The position numbers and the translations under genes are program-made. A DNA stretch of 64,000 bases, from the NCBI GenBank assembly GCA_019454185.1, contig CP075368.1, forward strand, positions 682,001-746,000, given 5' to 3'. Source of the stretch: Phycisphaeraceae bacterium. Lineage in GTDB: Bacteria; Planctomycetota; Phycisphaerae; Phycisphaerales; UBA1924. Under the pieces are notes generated by a model. That model had not been told where the DNA came from. It saw only the letters and a program-made list of their open reading frames with translations, and made no database searches. The first letter of the stretch is position 1; each line of letters opens with the position of its first letter. Shown here piece by piece: positions 19,433-29,248 of the stretch.

Positions 19433-19951
19433 ATGGCCAAGCAGAGCAGCCAGAAGTTTATTGCCCGCAACCGGGCGCCCCGTGTCCAGATCGAGTACGA
19501 CCTGGAGCTCTACGGCGCGGAGAAGAAGATCAATCTCCCCTTCGTCATGGGCGTCATGGCCGATCTCTCGGGCAATCCCGCCGATGGGCTCGCGCCCGTC
19601 GAGCAGCGCAAGTTCCTTGAGATCGACGTCGACAACTTCGACGAGCGCCTGAAGGCCTCAAAGCCCAGAGTCGCTTTCCAGGTTCCAAACTCGCTCACCG
19701 GCGAGGGCAACCTCAGCGTCGATCTCACCTTCGAGAGCATGGACGACTTCTCACCCGCGGCCGTCGCCCGCAAGGTCGATTCCCTCAACAAGCTCCTCAC
19801 CGCGCGCACGCAGCTCTCGAACCTCCTGTCGTACATGGATGGCAAGGCAGACGCCGAGAAGGTCCTCTCCAAGGCCCTCAGCGATCCCACGCTCCTCCAG
19901 ACGCTCGCGTCCGCGCCCAAGTCTTCAGGCAACGAAGGATCGGAGAGCTGA
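19433..19951 (+). CDS. tssB: TssB (VipA), small contractile-sheath subunit
   Basis: This 172-residue protein is the small subunit of the T6SS contractile sheath and pairs with TssC. It has the family hallmarks IEYDLELYGAEKKINLPFV near the N-terminus, MGVMADLSGNP, FLEIDVDNFDERL, and the C-terminal helix around LTARTQLSNLLSYMDG. The length is normal. AAGGAG lies upstream of the ATG. tssC begins two bases after the stop, so the two are surely translated together. Confidence 0.96.
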   Translation: MAKQSSQKFIARNRAPRVQIEYDLELYGAEKKINLPFVMGVMADLSGNPADGLAPVEQRKFLEIDVDNFDERLKASKPRVAFQVPNSLTGEGNLSVDLTFESMDDFSPAAVARKVDSLNKLLTARTQLSNLLSYMDGKADAEKVLSKALSDPTLLQTLASAPKSSGNEGSES

Positions 19952-19953
19952 AC

Positions 19954-21450
19954 ATGGCAGAAAGCAACCCACAGGCACAATCACAGGCATCCGCCGGAAC
20001 CGTCGAGGTCGGCGAGTTCGAGTCCCTTCTCAAGTCGAGCTTCAAGCCAAAGTCCGATCGCGCCCAGGAGGCGATCAAGGACGGCGTGCAGACACTCGCC
20101 GAATGGGCCTTGAAGGACACCAACCTCCTCTCCGACGATGTCGTCAAGTCCGTCTCCGCGATCATCGCTGAGATCGACCGCAAACTCAGCGAGCAGCTGA
20201 ACCTCATCCTCCACCACAGCGACTTCCAGAAGCTCGAAGGCACCTGGCGCGGGCTCCACTATCTCGTCAGCAACACCGAGACCGACGAGACCCTCAAGAT
20301 CCGCGTCATGAACATCTCGAAGAAAGACGCCGGCAAGGTCGTCAAGAAGTTCAAGGGAGCCGCCTGGGACCAGAGCCCCCTCTTCAAGAAACTCTACGAG
20401 GACGAGTTCGGAACGCCCGGCGGCGAGCCCTTCGGCGCGCTCGTCGGCGACTACGAGTTCGACCACAGCCCCCCCGATGTCGAAATGCTCTCCGGTATGG
20501 CCCAGATCGCCTCCGCCGCACACGCCCCCTTCCTCGCCGCAGCCGCACCGAGTCTGCTCAACATGGAGTCGTGGCAGGAGCTCTCCAATCCTCGCGACCT
20601 CACCAAGATCTTCCAGACCGCCGAGTACGCCCCTTGGCGATCCCTCCGCGAGTCCGAAGACTCTCGCTACATCGGCCTGGCGATGCCACGCTTCCTCTCC
20701 CGCATCCCCTACGGCTCAAAGACCAATCCCGTCGAAGAGTTCGCCTTCGAGGAAGAAACCGAGAGCGCCAAGCACGACAAGTACGTCTGGTCAAACGCCG
20801 CCTACGCCATGGCCGCCAACATCACCAAGTCCTTCAAGCAGTACGGCTGGTGCTCCCGCATTAGAGGCGTCGAGTCCGGCGGCATGGTCGAAGGCCTTCC
20901 ATGCCACACCTTCCCGACCGACGACGGCGGCGTCGACATGAAGTGTCCCACCGAGATCGCCATCACCGATCGACGCGAGGCCGAACTCGCCAAGAACGGC
21001 ATGATGCCGCTCTCCCACTGGAAGAACACCGACTACGCAGTCTTCATCGGTGCCCAGTCGCTCCACAAGCCCGCACAGTACGACGACCCCGACGCCTCCG
21101 CGAACGCGCAGCTCGGCGCCCGGCTCCCGTACCTCTTCTCAACCTGCCGCTTCGCCCACTACCTCAAGTGCATCGTCCGCGACAAGATCGGTTCCTTCAA
21201 GGAACGCGGCGACATGGAACGCTGGCTCAACAACTGGATCATGCAGTACGTCACCGCAGATCCGAACGCCTCCGAAGAGACCAAGGCACGCTACCCGCTC
21301 GCCGCCGCCGAAGTCAAGGTCGAAGAGGTCCCCGGGAACCCCGGCTACTACACCTCCAAGTTCTTCCTCAGGCCGCACTACCAGCTCGAAGGCCTCACAG
21401 TCTCGCTCCGCCTCGTCTCGAAATTGCCCTCCGTCAAGAGCGGCGGATAA
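19954..21450 (+). CDS. tssC: TssC (VipB), large contractile-sheath subunit
   Basis: This 498-residue protein is the large sheath subunit. Diagnostic stretches are LEGTWRGLHYLV, ALVGDYEFDHSPPDVEML, the central PYLFSTCRFAHYLKCIVRDKIG and the C-terminal region around FFLRPHYQLEGL. Its length is standard for the family (about 490-500). The GSKTNPVEEFAFEEE region is also family-typical. TssB and TssC together form the tubular sheath that contracts around the Hcp tube. Confidence 0.97.
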   Translation: MAESNPQAQSQASAGTVEVGEFESLLKSSFKPKSDRAQEAIKDGVQTLAEWALKDTNLLSDDVVKSVSAIIAEIDRKLSEQLNLILHHSDFQKLEGTWRGLHYLVSNTETDETLKIRVMNISKKDAGKVVKKFKGAAWDQSPLFKKLYEDEFGTPGGEPFGALVGDYEFDHSPPDVEMLSGMAQIASAAHAPFLAAAAPSLLNMESWQELSNPRDLTKIFQTAEYAPWRSLRESEDSRYIGLAMPRFLSRIPYGSKTNPVEEFAFEEETESAKHDKYVWSNAAYAMAANITKSFKQYGWCSRIRGVESGGMVEGLPCHTFPTDDGGVDMKCPTEIAITDRREAELAKNGMMPLSHWKNTDYAVFIGAQSLHKPAQYDDPDASANAQLGARLPYLFSTCRFAHYLKCIVRDKIGSFKERGDMERWLNNWIMQYVTADPNASEETKARYPLAAAEVKVEEVPGNPGYYTSKFFLRPHYQLEGLTVSLRLVSKLPSVKSGG

Positions 21451-21545
21451 CAACCGGCGCGCCGAGAACGCACGCCAATGTCTCTCTTCTCTAGCGGTCG
21501 CACGTTCACCACTGAAACCACGACAGTTCCAACAAGGGGATTCAC

Positions 21546-22043
21546 ATGCCTTTCGACGCATTCCTGAAGATCTCGACCATTCCCGGAGAGTCCACAGACG
21601 ACAAGCACAAGGACTGGATCGAAATCCTCTCCTTCAGCCACGGGCTCTCTCAGCTCTCCGGCGGGTCGCACTCCAGCGGCGGCGCACGCACCGCGCAGCG
21701 CACCGACCACGCCGACTTCTCCATCGTCAAGACCCTCGACAAGGCCTCGCCCAAGCTCAACCTCGCCTGCTGCAACGGCGAGCACATCCCCGAGGTCTCC
21801 GTCGAACTCTGCCGCGCCACCGGCGATAAGCAGAAGTACATGGTCTACAAGATGTTCGACGTCATCGTCTCCTCCGTCCGCCCCGGAGGCAGCGCAAAGA
21901 GCGGGGATGCTCTCCCGCTCGAAGAGGTCAGCTTCAACTACGGCAAGATCGAGTGGACCTACACCACCACCGATCACAAGACCGGCAAGGCGGCCGGCGA
22001 TGTCAAGGCACACTGGGATCTCGTCGGCAACAAGGGCGGCTGA
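21546..22043 (+). CDS. hcp: Hcp (TssD), T6SS inner-tube protein
   Basis: This 165-residue protein is a member of the Hcp family. Hcp hexamers stack into the tube propelled by sheath contraction and can carry effectors in the lumen. It has IPGESTDDKHKDWIEILSFS near the N-terminus, RTAQRTDHADFSIVKTLDKASPKL in the middle, and the C-terminal FNYGKIEWTYTT. AAGGGGA precedes the ATG. A 95 bp gap separates it from tssC. A hairpin follows the stop codon, which could raise hcp output relative to the genes behind it. Confidence 0.95.
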   Translation: MPFDAFLKISTIPGESTDDKHKDWIEILSFSHGLSQLSGGSHSSGGARTAQRTDHADFSIVKTLDKASPKLNLACCNGEHIPEVSVELCRATGDKQKYMVYKMFDVIVSSVRPGGSAKSGDALPLEEVSFNYGKIEWTYTTTDHKTGKAAGDVKAHWDLVGNKGG

Positions 22044-22061
22044 TCTCACGACTCGATACAA

Positions 22062-22099
22062 TCACGCCGGCGTCCTCGAAAGTGGGCGCCGGCGATTTG
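22062..22099 (+). terminator. possible hairpin terminator or attenuator behind hcp
   Basis: The 8-base arms CGCCGGCG at 22062-22069 and 22084-22091 can pair around a 14-base loop and are followed by ATTTGCTT. The site is 18 bp past the hcp stop. The T-run is weak, so partial attenuation is as likely as full termination. Confidence 0.4.
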
Positions 22100-22159
22100 C
22101 TTGCGCCCCCGATCCAAAGCAACACGTTCCAACCCTCGCCGTGCCAGGAGCCCTGAAGT

Positions 22160-22969
22160 ATGGACGCAACAGCCGCCTCGCTCGTCAAAGAGGGAAGACT
22201 GGCTGACGCCCTGTCAAGACTCCAGGACCAGGTCCGCAAGGAACCGGCCAAGCCCGAGCACCGCGTCTTTCTCTTCCAGTTGCTCTCCGTACTCGGTTCG
22301 TGGGACCGAGCCCTCACGCAGTTGAACGTCGCAGCCGACATGGATCCTTCCACGCTCCTCATGGCCGAGGTCTGCCGCCCAGCCCTCGCATGCGAGGTCC
22401 TCCGGAAACAGATCTTCGAGGGCAAGCGAAGCCCGCTCCTCCTCGGCGAGCCGCAGGAATGGGTCGGCTGGCTCGTGCAGGCCCTCCAGTTGCAGGCCCA
22501 GGGCAAGGCCGCCGCCGCCGCCGAACTCCGCGCCAAAGCGTTCGAAGCCGCCCCTGCCACCCCTGGCCGTATCAACGACGAGCCCTTCGAATGGATCTCC
22601 GATGCCGACCAGCGTCTCGGGCCGGTCTTTGAGGCGATCATCGAGGGCAAGTACTACTGGGTCCCGATGAACCACATCAGCGAGATCGCGATCGAGCCCC
22701 CGGCCGACCTCCGCGACGTCGTCTGGATGCCCGCACTCTTCACGTGGACAAACGGTGGCAAGAAGGTCGGCCTGATCCCCTCCCGGTATCCCGGTTCCGA
22801 GAGCGTGAACGACGACGCGATCCGCCTCGGACGCAAGACTGATTGGGTCGATGCCGGCTCGGATCTCCAGATCGGCCTCGGCCAGCGGATGCTCGCCACC
22901 GACGCCTCCGAGCATCCCATCCTCGAAGTCCGCTCGATCGTCATGGGCGACCCCGCATCGGAGGCCTGA
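22160..22969 (+). CDS. tagJ: TagJ/ImpE-family T6SS accessory protein
   Basis: This 269-residue protein matches the ImpE/SciE/TagJ family, which binds TssB and is found in a subset of T6SS loci. The N-terminal half (about 1-125) consists of TPR-like helices (EGRLADALSRLQDQVRKEPA, then RALTQLNVAADMDP). The C-terminal half holds the family stretch PFEWISDADQRLGPVFE and GKYYWVPMNHI, followed by VWMPALFTW and GLIPSRYPGSE. GGAG lies about 10 bases before the ATG. tssE follows after 6 bp, which fits the common tagJ-tssE-tssF order. Confidence 0.9.
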   Translation: MDATAASLVKEGRLADALSRLQDQVRKEPAKPEHRVFLFQLLSVLGSWDRALTQLNVAADMDPSTLLMAEVCRPALACEVLRKQIFEGKRSPLLLGEPQEWVGWLVQALQLQAQGKAAAAAELRAKAFEAAPATPGRINDEPFEWISDADQRLGPVFEAIIEGKYYWVPMNHISEIAIEPPADLRDVVWMPALFTWTNGGKKVGLIPSRYPGSESVNDDAIRLGRKTDWVDAGSDLQIGLGQRMLATDASEHPILEVRSIVMGDPASEA

Positions 22970-22975
22970 TCACCG

Positions 22976-23476
22976 ATGCCGGAGCTGACCCCAAGCGAAC
23001 GACTCCAGCCATGCCTCCTCGATCGGCTCACCGACGATGAGCCCGGCTCCGCGGTCGAAGGCAGAGACCGCCGGATCATGTCCATGAGGCAGTACCGCCG
23101 CGCCGTACTCCGCGATCTCGTCTGGCTCCTCAACTCGCCCAACAAGACGCTCACCGGAGAACTCAACGACTATCCCACCGTCGCCACATCCGTCCTGAAC
23201 TACGGCATGCCCGACCTCTCCGGCCGCTCCTCAACCAGTCTCCCGCCCGACCAGCTCGAACGCCTCGTCACAGCCGCGATCGAGAGATTCGAGCCCAGGA
23301 TCGCAAGCGCCGGCCTCTCCATCCGTGTCGTCACAACACCCGGCTCCGGACCCTCGATCGGAATCGAGATCGAGGGAGAACTCTGGGCATATCCCCTCCC
23401 CGAACGCCTCTACCTCCGCACGGAAGTCGATCTCGAAACCGGAGAGTGCCGCGTGAAGGAGGGTCTCGATGGATAA
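22976..23476 (+). CDS. tssE: TssE, gp25-like baseplate protein
   Basis: This 166-residue protein is a GPW/gp25-family baseplate wedge protein. It has RDLVWLLNSPN, then LNDYPTVATSVLNYGMPDLSG, and the C-terminal gp25 core around ERFEPRIASAGLSIRV. The length is typical. Its last 8 bases overlap the start of tssF, indicating translational coupling. Confidence 0.93.
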   Translation: MPELTPSERLQPCLLDRLTDDEPGSAVEGRDRRIMSMRQYRRAVLRDLVWLLNSPNKTLTGELNDYPTVATSVLNYGMPDLSGRSSTSLPPDQLERLVTAAIERFEPRIASAGLSIRVVTTPGSGPSIGIEIEGELWAYPLPERLYLRTEVDLETGECRVKEGLDG

Positions 23477-25349
23477 TCGGGGCCGCCGCCAGTTCCTCGA
23501 CTACTACGAGCGCGAACTCGCACATATCCGCGAGTCCGCACACGAGTTCGCAAAGGAGTTTCCCAAGATCGCCCAGCGACTCTCGCTGGAACAGTTCGAC
23601 TGCAACGATCCATACGTCGAACGCCTCATCGAGTCATTCGCCTATCTCGCGGCACGGGTCCAACTCAAACTCGATGCCGAGTTCCCCCGCTTCACCAACT
23701 CCCTGCTCGAAAGCGTCTGCCCGCACTACCTCGCGCCCACGCCCTCGATGGCCGTCGTGCAGATCATGCCCGATCTAGAGGACGCAGGGCTCGCCCCCGG
23801 CTTCCCGATCCCGCGCGGCGCATCCATGCGAAGCCAGATCGCACGCAACGAGCAGACCGCGTGCGAATACCGCACCTCACAGGAAGTCACGCTCCTCCCG
23901 ATCGCAATCTCCGAGGTGTCGTACCACACCCGAGACGTCGAAACGCTCTCCCTGCCCCGAACCGGCATACGAAGAGCCGCCATCCGCATCAAACTCCGCG
24001 CCACCGCCGGACTCTCCTTCAAAGAGATCTCGCTCGATCGCCTCACCATCTTCCTCCGCGGCTCCGGCGACGTCCCCGCCCGCATCTACGAGGCCCTCCT
24101 CGCCCACGCCGAGGGCGTCATCACACGCCCCGCCGCACGCCCCGTGCAATGGCAGGAACGCGCCGGCAAAGAGCACGTCCGACGCGTCGGGTTCGATCCG
24201 AAAGACGCCATGCTCCGCTTCGGCCCGAGGTCCTTCCACGGCTACCGCATGCTGCACGAATACTTCAGCTTCCCGCAGCGATTCCTCTTCGTCGAACTCT
24301 CAGGCCTCCAGGCCGGAGTCCGCCGCAACGGAACCAACGAGATGGAGATCATCGTGCCGCTCAAGGCCGAGGATCCCAAACTCGAGAAAATCGACCTCAA
24401 CAACATCGCCCTCTTCGCAACCCCCGTCATCAACCTCTTCCCCAAGAAGCTCGACCGCATCCACGTCTCGGACCGCTTCCACGAGTTCCACGTCGTTCCC
24501 GATCGAACCAGACCGCTCGACTTCGAGGTCTACCAGATCGAACGCGTCACCGGCTACGGAGCCGGCTTCGAAGACCTTACAGAGTTCAAGCCCTTCTACT
24601 CCGCCACAGATCTCGACGCCGACAACGACGCACCCGCATACTTCGCCATCCACAGGCAGCCCCGCAAACTCTCAGAACGCGAGCGACAAGGCGGCCGCCG
24701 CTCCAGCTACGGCGGGTCCGAGGCCTACGTCTCGCTCGTCGACGCCAAGGCCGCGCCCTACAGAGGCGATCTCCGACAACTCGGCGTCGAAGCACTCTGC
24801 ACCAACCGAGACCTGCCGCTCCGCATGCCGATCGGTGTCGGGCAGACCGACTTCCAACTCGACGTCGGCGTCGCCATCGAATCCACCCGCGTCCTCGCAG
24901 GTCCCACGCCCCCCAGGCCCTCCTTCGCACAAGGCGAAACCGCGTGGCGTCTCGTCAGCCACCTCGGACTCAATTACCTCTCGCTCGCCGACAGCGACGA
25001 AAGCCAGGGTGCCGCCGCTCTCCGCGACCTCCTCACGCTCTACGTCGATCCCACCGACGCCGCCATGATGAAACAGATCGCAGGCGTCCGATCCATCGCC
25101 GCCCAGCCGATCACACGCCGCGTACACGCCTCCGGTCCCGTCTCCTTCGCACGCGGCTCCGAAGTCACGCTCCGCATGGAAGAGCAACCCTTCGAAGGGC
25201 TCGGCATCTTCGTCCTCGGTTCAGTCCTCGACGCGTTCTTCACACAATACGTTTCCATCAACTCGTTCACTGAGACGGTCATCGTCTCCAACGAACGAGG
25301 AGAGGTGATGCGATGGCCGGCGACGATCGGGAAACGACACACGATCTGA
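23469..25349 (+). CDS. tssF: TssF (VasA/ImpG) baseplate protein
   Basis: This 626-residue protein is the large baseplate wedge protein of the T6SS. It opens with FLDYYERELAHIRESAHEFA and continues with CNDPYVERLIESFAYLAARVQLKLDAEFP, the classic TssF start. Later family stretches include YRMLHEYFSFPQRFLFVEL and the C-terminal FFTQYVSINSFTETV. It overlaps tssE by 8 bp and tssG by 37 bp. Confidence 0.95.
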   Translation: MDNRGRRQFLDYYERELAHIRESAHEFAKEFPKIAQRLSLEQFDCNDPYVERLIESFAYLAARVQLKLDAEFPRFTNSLLESVCPHYLAPTPSMAVVQIMPDLEDAGLAPGFPIPRGASMRSQIARNEQTACEYRTSQEVTLLPIAISEVSYHTRDVETLSLPRTGIRRAAIRIKLRATAGLSFKEISLDRLTIFLRGSGDVPARIYEALLAHAEGVITRPAARPVQWQERAGKEHVRRVGFDPKDAMLRFGPRSFHGYRMLHEYFSFPQRFLFVELSGLQAGVRRNGTNEMEIIVPLKAEDPKLEKIDLNNIALFATPVINLFPKKLDRIHVSDRFHEFHVVPDRTRPLDFEVYQIERVTGYGAGFEDLTEFKPFYSATDLDADNDAPAYFAIHRQPRKLSERERQGGRRSSYGGSEAYVSLVDAKAAPYRGDLRQLGVEALCTNRDLPLRMPIGVGQTDFQLDVGVAIESTRVLAGPTPPRPSFAQGETAWRLVSHLGLNYLSLADSDESQGAAALRDLLTLYVDPTDAAMMKQIAGVRSIAAQPITRRVHASGPVSFARGSEVTLRMEEQPFEGLGIFVLGSVLDAFFTQYVSINSFTETVIVSNERGEVMRWPATIGKRHTI

Positions 25350-26338
25350 TCGAGCGGCTCTGCCAGACGCCGCACGCCTTCGATTTCCTCCAGGCGGTGC
25401 GCCGTCTCGAAGCCGCGCACGCCGAACGCCCCCGCGTCGGCAGATCCGATCGGATCTCCGAAGACCCCGTCCGCTTCGGCCAGGAAGCCAGTCTCGCCTT
25501 CCCCCCCTCAACGATCTCCCGCGTGGTAAAGCCCGATGGAGACCACACCGTCTCATCCCCGCGCATGCTCGTCCACTTCATGGGTCTCCTCGGACCGAAC
25601 GGCCCTCTCCCGCTCCATGTCACCGAATACGCACACGATCGCGAACTGAACTCCAGAGACCAGACGCTCTCTCGCTTCCTCGACATCTTCAATCATCGCA
25701 TGATCTCTCTGATGTACCGCGCCTGGAGCGTCGGTCATCAGGCCGTCAGTTTCGACAGGCCCGACGAAGACCCGTTCGGCAACTACGTCCTCTCGCTCGC
25801 GGGATACGGCACGCCCTCGCTCCAGGATCGAGACCGGGTCTCAGACCTCGCAAAGCAGCACTTCGCCGGTCGCCTCGCCATCCAGACCAGAAACCCCGAG
25901 GGCCTGGCCGCCATCATCTCAAGCTACTTCGGCGTCCGATGCTCCATCGAGGAATACGTCGGACGGTGGATGGATCTCCCCACAGACGCCGTCTGCGTCC
26001 TCGGCGCAGATCCCGCGAGCGGCACGCTGGGCAAGACCTGCATCGTCGGCTCACGCACATGGGACGTGCTCCAATCCTTCCGCATCCGTCTCGGACCCAT
26101 GGGGCTCGCCGACTACGAGCGGTTCCTCCCCTTTGGAAAGAGCTTCGGACGCCTCTACGACTGGGTACTCAACTACAGCGGCCGCGAGTTCTGCTGGGAC
26201 TGCCGCCTCATCCTCAAGCGGGAAGAGGTCCCCGCAGTCCGACTCGGCTCGTCCGGCCGTCTCGGGTGGACCACATGGCTCAACACCAATCCGCCGGAGA
26301 GAGACGCCGACGACCTCGTCCTCAAGGGAATGGCGTAG
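25313..26338 (+). CDS. tssG: TssG (VasB/ImpH) baseplate protein
   Basis: This 341-residue protein is the partner of TssF in the baseplate wedge. It has HAFDFLQAVRRLEAA near the N-terminus, FLGLLGP-like FMGLLGPNGPLPLHVTEY, FLDIFNHRMISLMYRAW and GRLAIQTRNPEGLAAIISSYFGV, all TssG hallmarks. The ATG at 25313 lies inside the end of tssF. A later start would remove part of the conserved N-terminus, so the overlap is probably real. tssH follows after 46 bp. Confidence 0.93.
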   Translation: MAGDDRETTHDLIERLCQTPHAFDFLQAVRRLEAAHAERPRVGRSDRISEDPVRFGQEASLAFPPSTISRVVKPDGDHTVSSPRMLVHFMGLLGPNGPLPLHVTEYAHDRELNSRDQTLSRFLDIFNHRMISLMYRAWSVGHQAVSFDRPDEDPFGNYVLSLAGYGTPSLQDRDRVSDLAKQHFAGRLAIQTRNPEGLAAIISSYFGVRCSIEEYVGRWMDLPTDAVCVLGADPASGTLGKTCIVGSRTWDVLQSFRIRLGPMGLADYERFLPFGKSFGRLYDWVLNYSGREFCWDCRLILKREEVPAVRLGSSGRLGWTTWLNTNPPERDADDLVLKGMA

Positions 26339-26384
26339 TGTAGAATCACTCAATCGCCCATCGAACGGGCCATCGGAGCATGAA

Positions 26385-29075
26385 ATGGCAGAGATCTCTC
26401 GTGCGGCTCTTTTCGGCAAACTCAACAGTCTCTGCTACCGCGCAGCCGAAGCAGCAACCGTCTTCTGCAAGATGCGGGGCAACCCCTACGTCGAACTCGA
26501 GCACTGGATCCACCAGATCCTCCAGCTCCAGGACTCCGATCTCCTCCGCATCATCAAGCACTACAAACTCGAACCCAGCCGCCTCGCCGCCGACATCACC
26601 AACGCGCTCGACCGGCTCCCCCGCGGCGCATCCTCGATCTCCGATCTCTCCGTCCAGTTCGAATCCACAGTCGAACGCGCATGGGTCTACGGCTCCCTGA
26701 TGTTCAACGAATCCGCCATCCGAAGCGGGCACCTCCTCATCGGCATCCTCGAAACCCGCGACCTCCGAAACGTCCTCAAACGCATCTCCGGCGAGTTCGA
26801 CAAGATCAAGGCCGAAGACCTCTCCGAAAACTTCGCAAAGATCGTCGAGGGCTCCGTCGAAGACACCCTCGCCGCCCGCGAGGCAGGGGGCGCGCAGGCC
26901 GGCACCCCCGGCGAAGCCAGCGGCTCCATGGCCCCGGCTCAGATGGGCAAGGGAGAGGCCCTCAAGCGATTCTGCGTCGATCTCACCGAGCAGGCCCGCA
27001 CCGGCAAAATCGACCCCATCGTCGGACGTGACGAAGAAATCCGGCAGGTCGTTGACATACTGATGCGCCGCCGCCAGAACAACCCCATCCTCACAGGTGA
27101 GGCAGGCGTCGGAAAGACCGCCGTCGTCGAGGGCTTCGCCCACCGTCTCGTTCAGGGCGATGTGCCCCCTCCGCTCAAAAACGTCTCGCTCCTCGCGCTC
27201 GACATGGGGCTCCTCCAGGCGGGCGCAAGCATGAAGGGCGAGTTCGAGAACCGCCTGCGACAGGTCATCGACGAGGTCCAGGCATCCCCGAAGCCGATCA
27301 TCCTCTTCATCGACGAGGCCCACACGCTCATCGGCGCCGGCGGCGCGGCGGGCACCGGCGACGCCGCCAACCTGCTCAAACCCGCCCTCGCCCGAGGCAA
27401 CCTCCGCACCATCGCCGCCACCACATGGGCAGAGTACAAGAAGTACTTCGAGAAGGACCCCGCGCTCACAAGGCGTTTCCAGGTCGTCCAGGTCGATGAA
27501 CCGACCGAGGACAAAGCCATCATCATGATGCGCAAAATGGCCGGAATGCTCGAACGCCACCACAAGGTCCAACTGCTCGACGAGGGCATCGAGGCCGCCG
27601 TGCGCCTCAGCCATCGCTACATCCCCGCCCGACAACTCCCCGACAAGTCCGTCAGTCTCCTCGACACCGCCTGCGCACGCGTGGCGATCGGTCAGCACGC
27701 CGTCCCCCCTGAGGTCGAAGACACCCGCCGCAGAATCCAGGCACTCGAAACCGAGATCGAGATCATCGGTCGCGAAGAGGCCGTCGGCGTCGAGCACACC
27801 GCCCGCCGCGCAGACATCGAAGCACGCATCGCATCACAGAAAGAACACCTCGCAAAGCTCGAAAAACACTGGGAGAGCGAGCGTGCACTCGTCGAGAAGA
27901 TCCTCGACCTGCGAACCCGCCTCCGAGGCCCCCAGCAGGACAAGCCCGCCGATCCCTCCCCCGTGGCCCCGCCCCCCAGCGAAGACCGCGCCAAACTTCT
28001 CGAACAACTCAAAACGCTCCAGGCCGATCTCGCCGCCCTCCAGGGCGATTCACCCCTGATCATGGCAAGCGTCGACGCTCAGGCCGTCGCCTCCGTCGTC
28101 GCCGACTGGACGGGAATCCCCGTCGGACGCATGGTCAAGAACGAGATCGAATCGGTCCTCAACCTCGCCGACACGCTCGGCAAACGCGTCATCGGCCAGA
28201 GCCACGGCCTCGAAGCAATCGCCAAACGCATCCAGACCTCCCGCGCCAAACTCGACAACCCCAACAAGCCCATCGGCGTCTTCATGCTCGCCGGGCCGAG
28301 CGGCGTCGGAAAGACCGAAACCGCGCTCACACTCGCCGAAACCCTCTACGGAGGCGAGCACAACCTCATCACCATCAACATGTCCGAGTTCCAGGAGGCC
28401 CACACCGTCTCCACCCTCAAGGGCGCGCCCCCCGGCTACGTCGGATACGGCGAGGGCGGCGTACTCACCGAAGCCGTCCGCCGCAAGCCCTACTCCGTCG
28501 TCCTCCTCGACGAAGTCGAGAAGGCCCACTCCGACGTCCACGAGATCTTCTTCCAGGTCTTCGACAAGGGCTTCATGGAAGACGGCGAAGGACGCCTCAT
28601 CGACTTCAAAAACACCGTCATCATCCTCACCACCAACGCCGGCACCGACCTCATCATGAACATGTGCAAGGACCCGGAACTCATGCCCGACGTCGATTCG
28701 CTCGCCAAGGCGCTGCGCGAGCCCTTGCTCAAGGTCTTCCCACCAGCGCTCCTCGGCCGCATCACCGTGATCCCCTACGTCCCGCTCAGCGACGAAATGA
28801 TCCGAAGCATCATCCGTCTGCAACTCGGACGCATCGTCAAACGCGTCGCCGCAAACCACAAGGTCAGCATGGAGATCGACGACGCCGCGATCGAACTCAT
28901 CCGCAGCCGCTGCACCGAGCACGAGTCCGGTGGACGCATGATCGACGCCATCCTCACCGGGACCCTCCTCCCCGCCCTCAGCCGCCGATTCCTCTCCACC
29001 ATGCTCGAAGGAGCCGCCCTGACAGGCGTCCGCGTCTCCGCCAAGGACGCCGACTTCGTCTATGACTTCACCTGA
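26385..29075 (+). CDS. tssH: TssH (ClpV), AAA+ sheath-recycling ATPase
   Basis: This 896-residue ClpV-type AAA+ ATPase disassembles contracted T6SS sheaths. The start at 26385 gives [14 protein letters not shown], the normal ClpV N-terminus; the longer open frame back to 26133 overlaps tssG and is not used. The Clp N-domain spans about residues 10-160. The first nucleotide-binding domain has Walker A GEAGVGKT at 238-245 and Walker [13 protein letters not shown] about 70 residues later. A coiled-coil M-domain (about 410-540) follows. The second Walker A GPSGVGKT is at 637-644. The domain order and length are typical of ClpV rather than ClpB. No frameshift is visible. Confidence 0.95.
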   Translation: MAEISRAALFGKLNSLCYRAAEAATVFCKMRGNPYVELEHWIHQILQLQDSDLLRIIKHYKLEPSRLAADITNALDRLPRGASSISDLSVQFESTVERAWVYGSLMFNESAIRSGHLLIGILETRDLRNVLKRISGEFDKIKAEDLSENFAKIVEGSVEDTLAAREAGGAQAGTPGEASGSMAPAQMGKGEALKRFCVDLTEQARTGKIDPIVGRDEEIRQVVDILMRRRQNNPILTGEAGVGKTAVVEGFAHRLVQGDVPPPLKNVSLLALDMGLLQAGASMKGEFENRLRQVIDEVQASPKPIILFIDEAHTLIGAGGAAGTGDAANLLKPALARGNLRTIAATTWAEYKKYFEKDPALTRRFQVVQVDEPTEDKAIIMMRKMAGMLERHHKVQLLDEGIEAAVRLSHRYIPARQLPDKSVSLLDTACARVAIGQHAVPPEVEDTRRRIQALETEIEIIGREEAVGVEHTARRADIEARIASQKEHLAKLEKHWESERALVEKILDLRTRLRGPQQDKPADPSPVAPPPSEDRAKLLEQLKTLQADLAALQGDSPLIMASVDAQAVASVVADWTGIPVGRMVKNEIESVLNLADTLGKRVIGQSHGLEAIAKRIQTSRAKLDNPNKPIGVFMLAGPSGVGKTETALTLAETLYGGEHNLITINMSEFQEAHTVSTLKGAPPGYVGYGEGGVLTEAVRRKPYSVVLLDEVEKAHSDVHEIFFQVFDKGFMEDGEGRLIDFKNTVIILTTNAGTDLIMNMCKDPELMPDVDSLAKALREPLLKVFPPALLGRITVIPYVPLSDEMIRSIIRLQLGRIVKRVAANHKVSMEIDDAAIELIRSRCTEHESGGRMIDAILTGTLLPALSRRFLSTMLEGAALTGVRVSAKDADFVYDFT

Positions 29076-29197
29076 ACACGCCCAGGAAAGTGCCCCACAC
29101 GCTCCAGATACCGCTTTGTTCGCGCCGGAAGCCGCTCCACGGTCCTTTCTTGAGCATCACGATCGCGCGGGAATCGGGCCGAGCCCCCGCCGTTTGG

Positions 29198-29203
29198 TAT
29201 AGT
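29198..29203 (+). promoter_or_regulatory. candidate -10 box upstream of vgrG
   Basis: TATAGT follows TTTGG within the 173 bp tssH-vgrG gap, 45 bp before the vgrG start. No convincing -35 element is seen. It could give the vgrG-effector module its own transcript. Confidence 0.25.
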
Positions 29204-29248
29204 GCAGGGCCAGCAGCCAGTCCCACAGATTCCCCGAGGTAGCGTCGC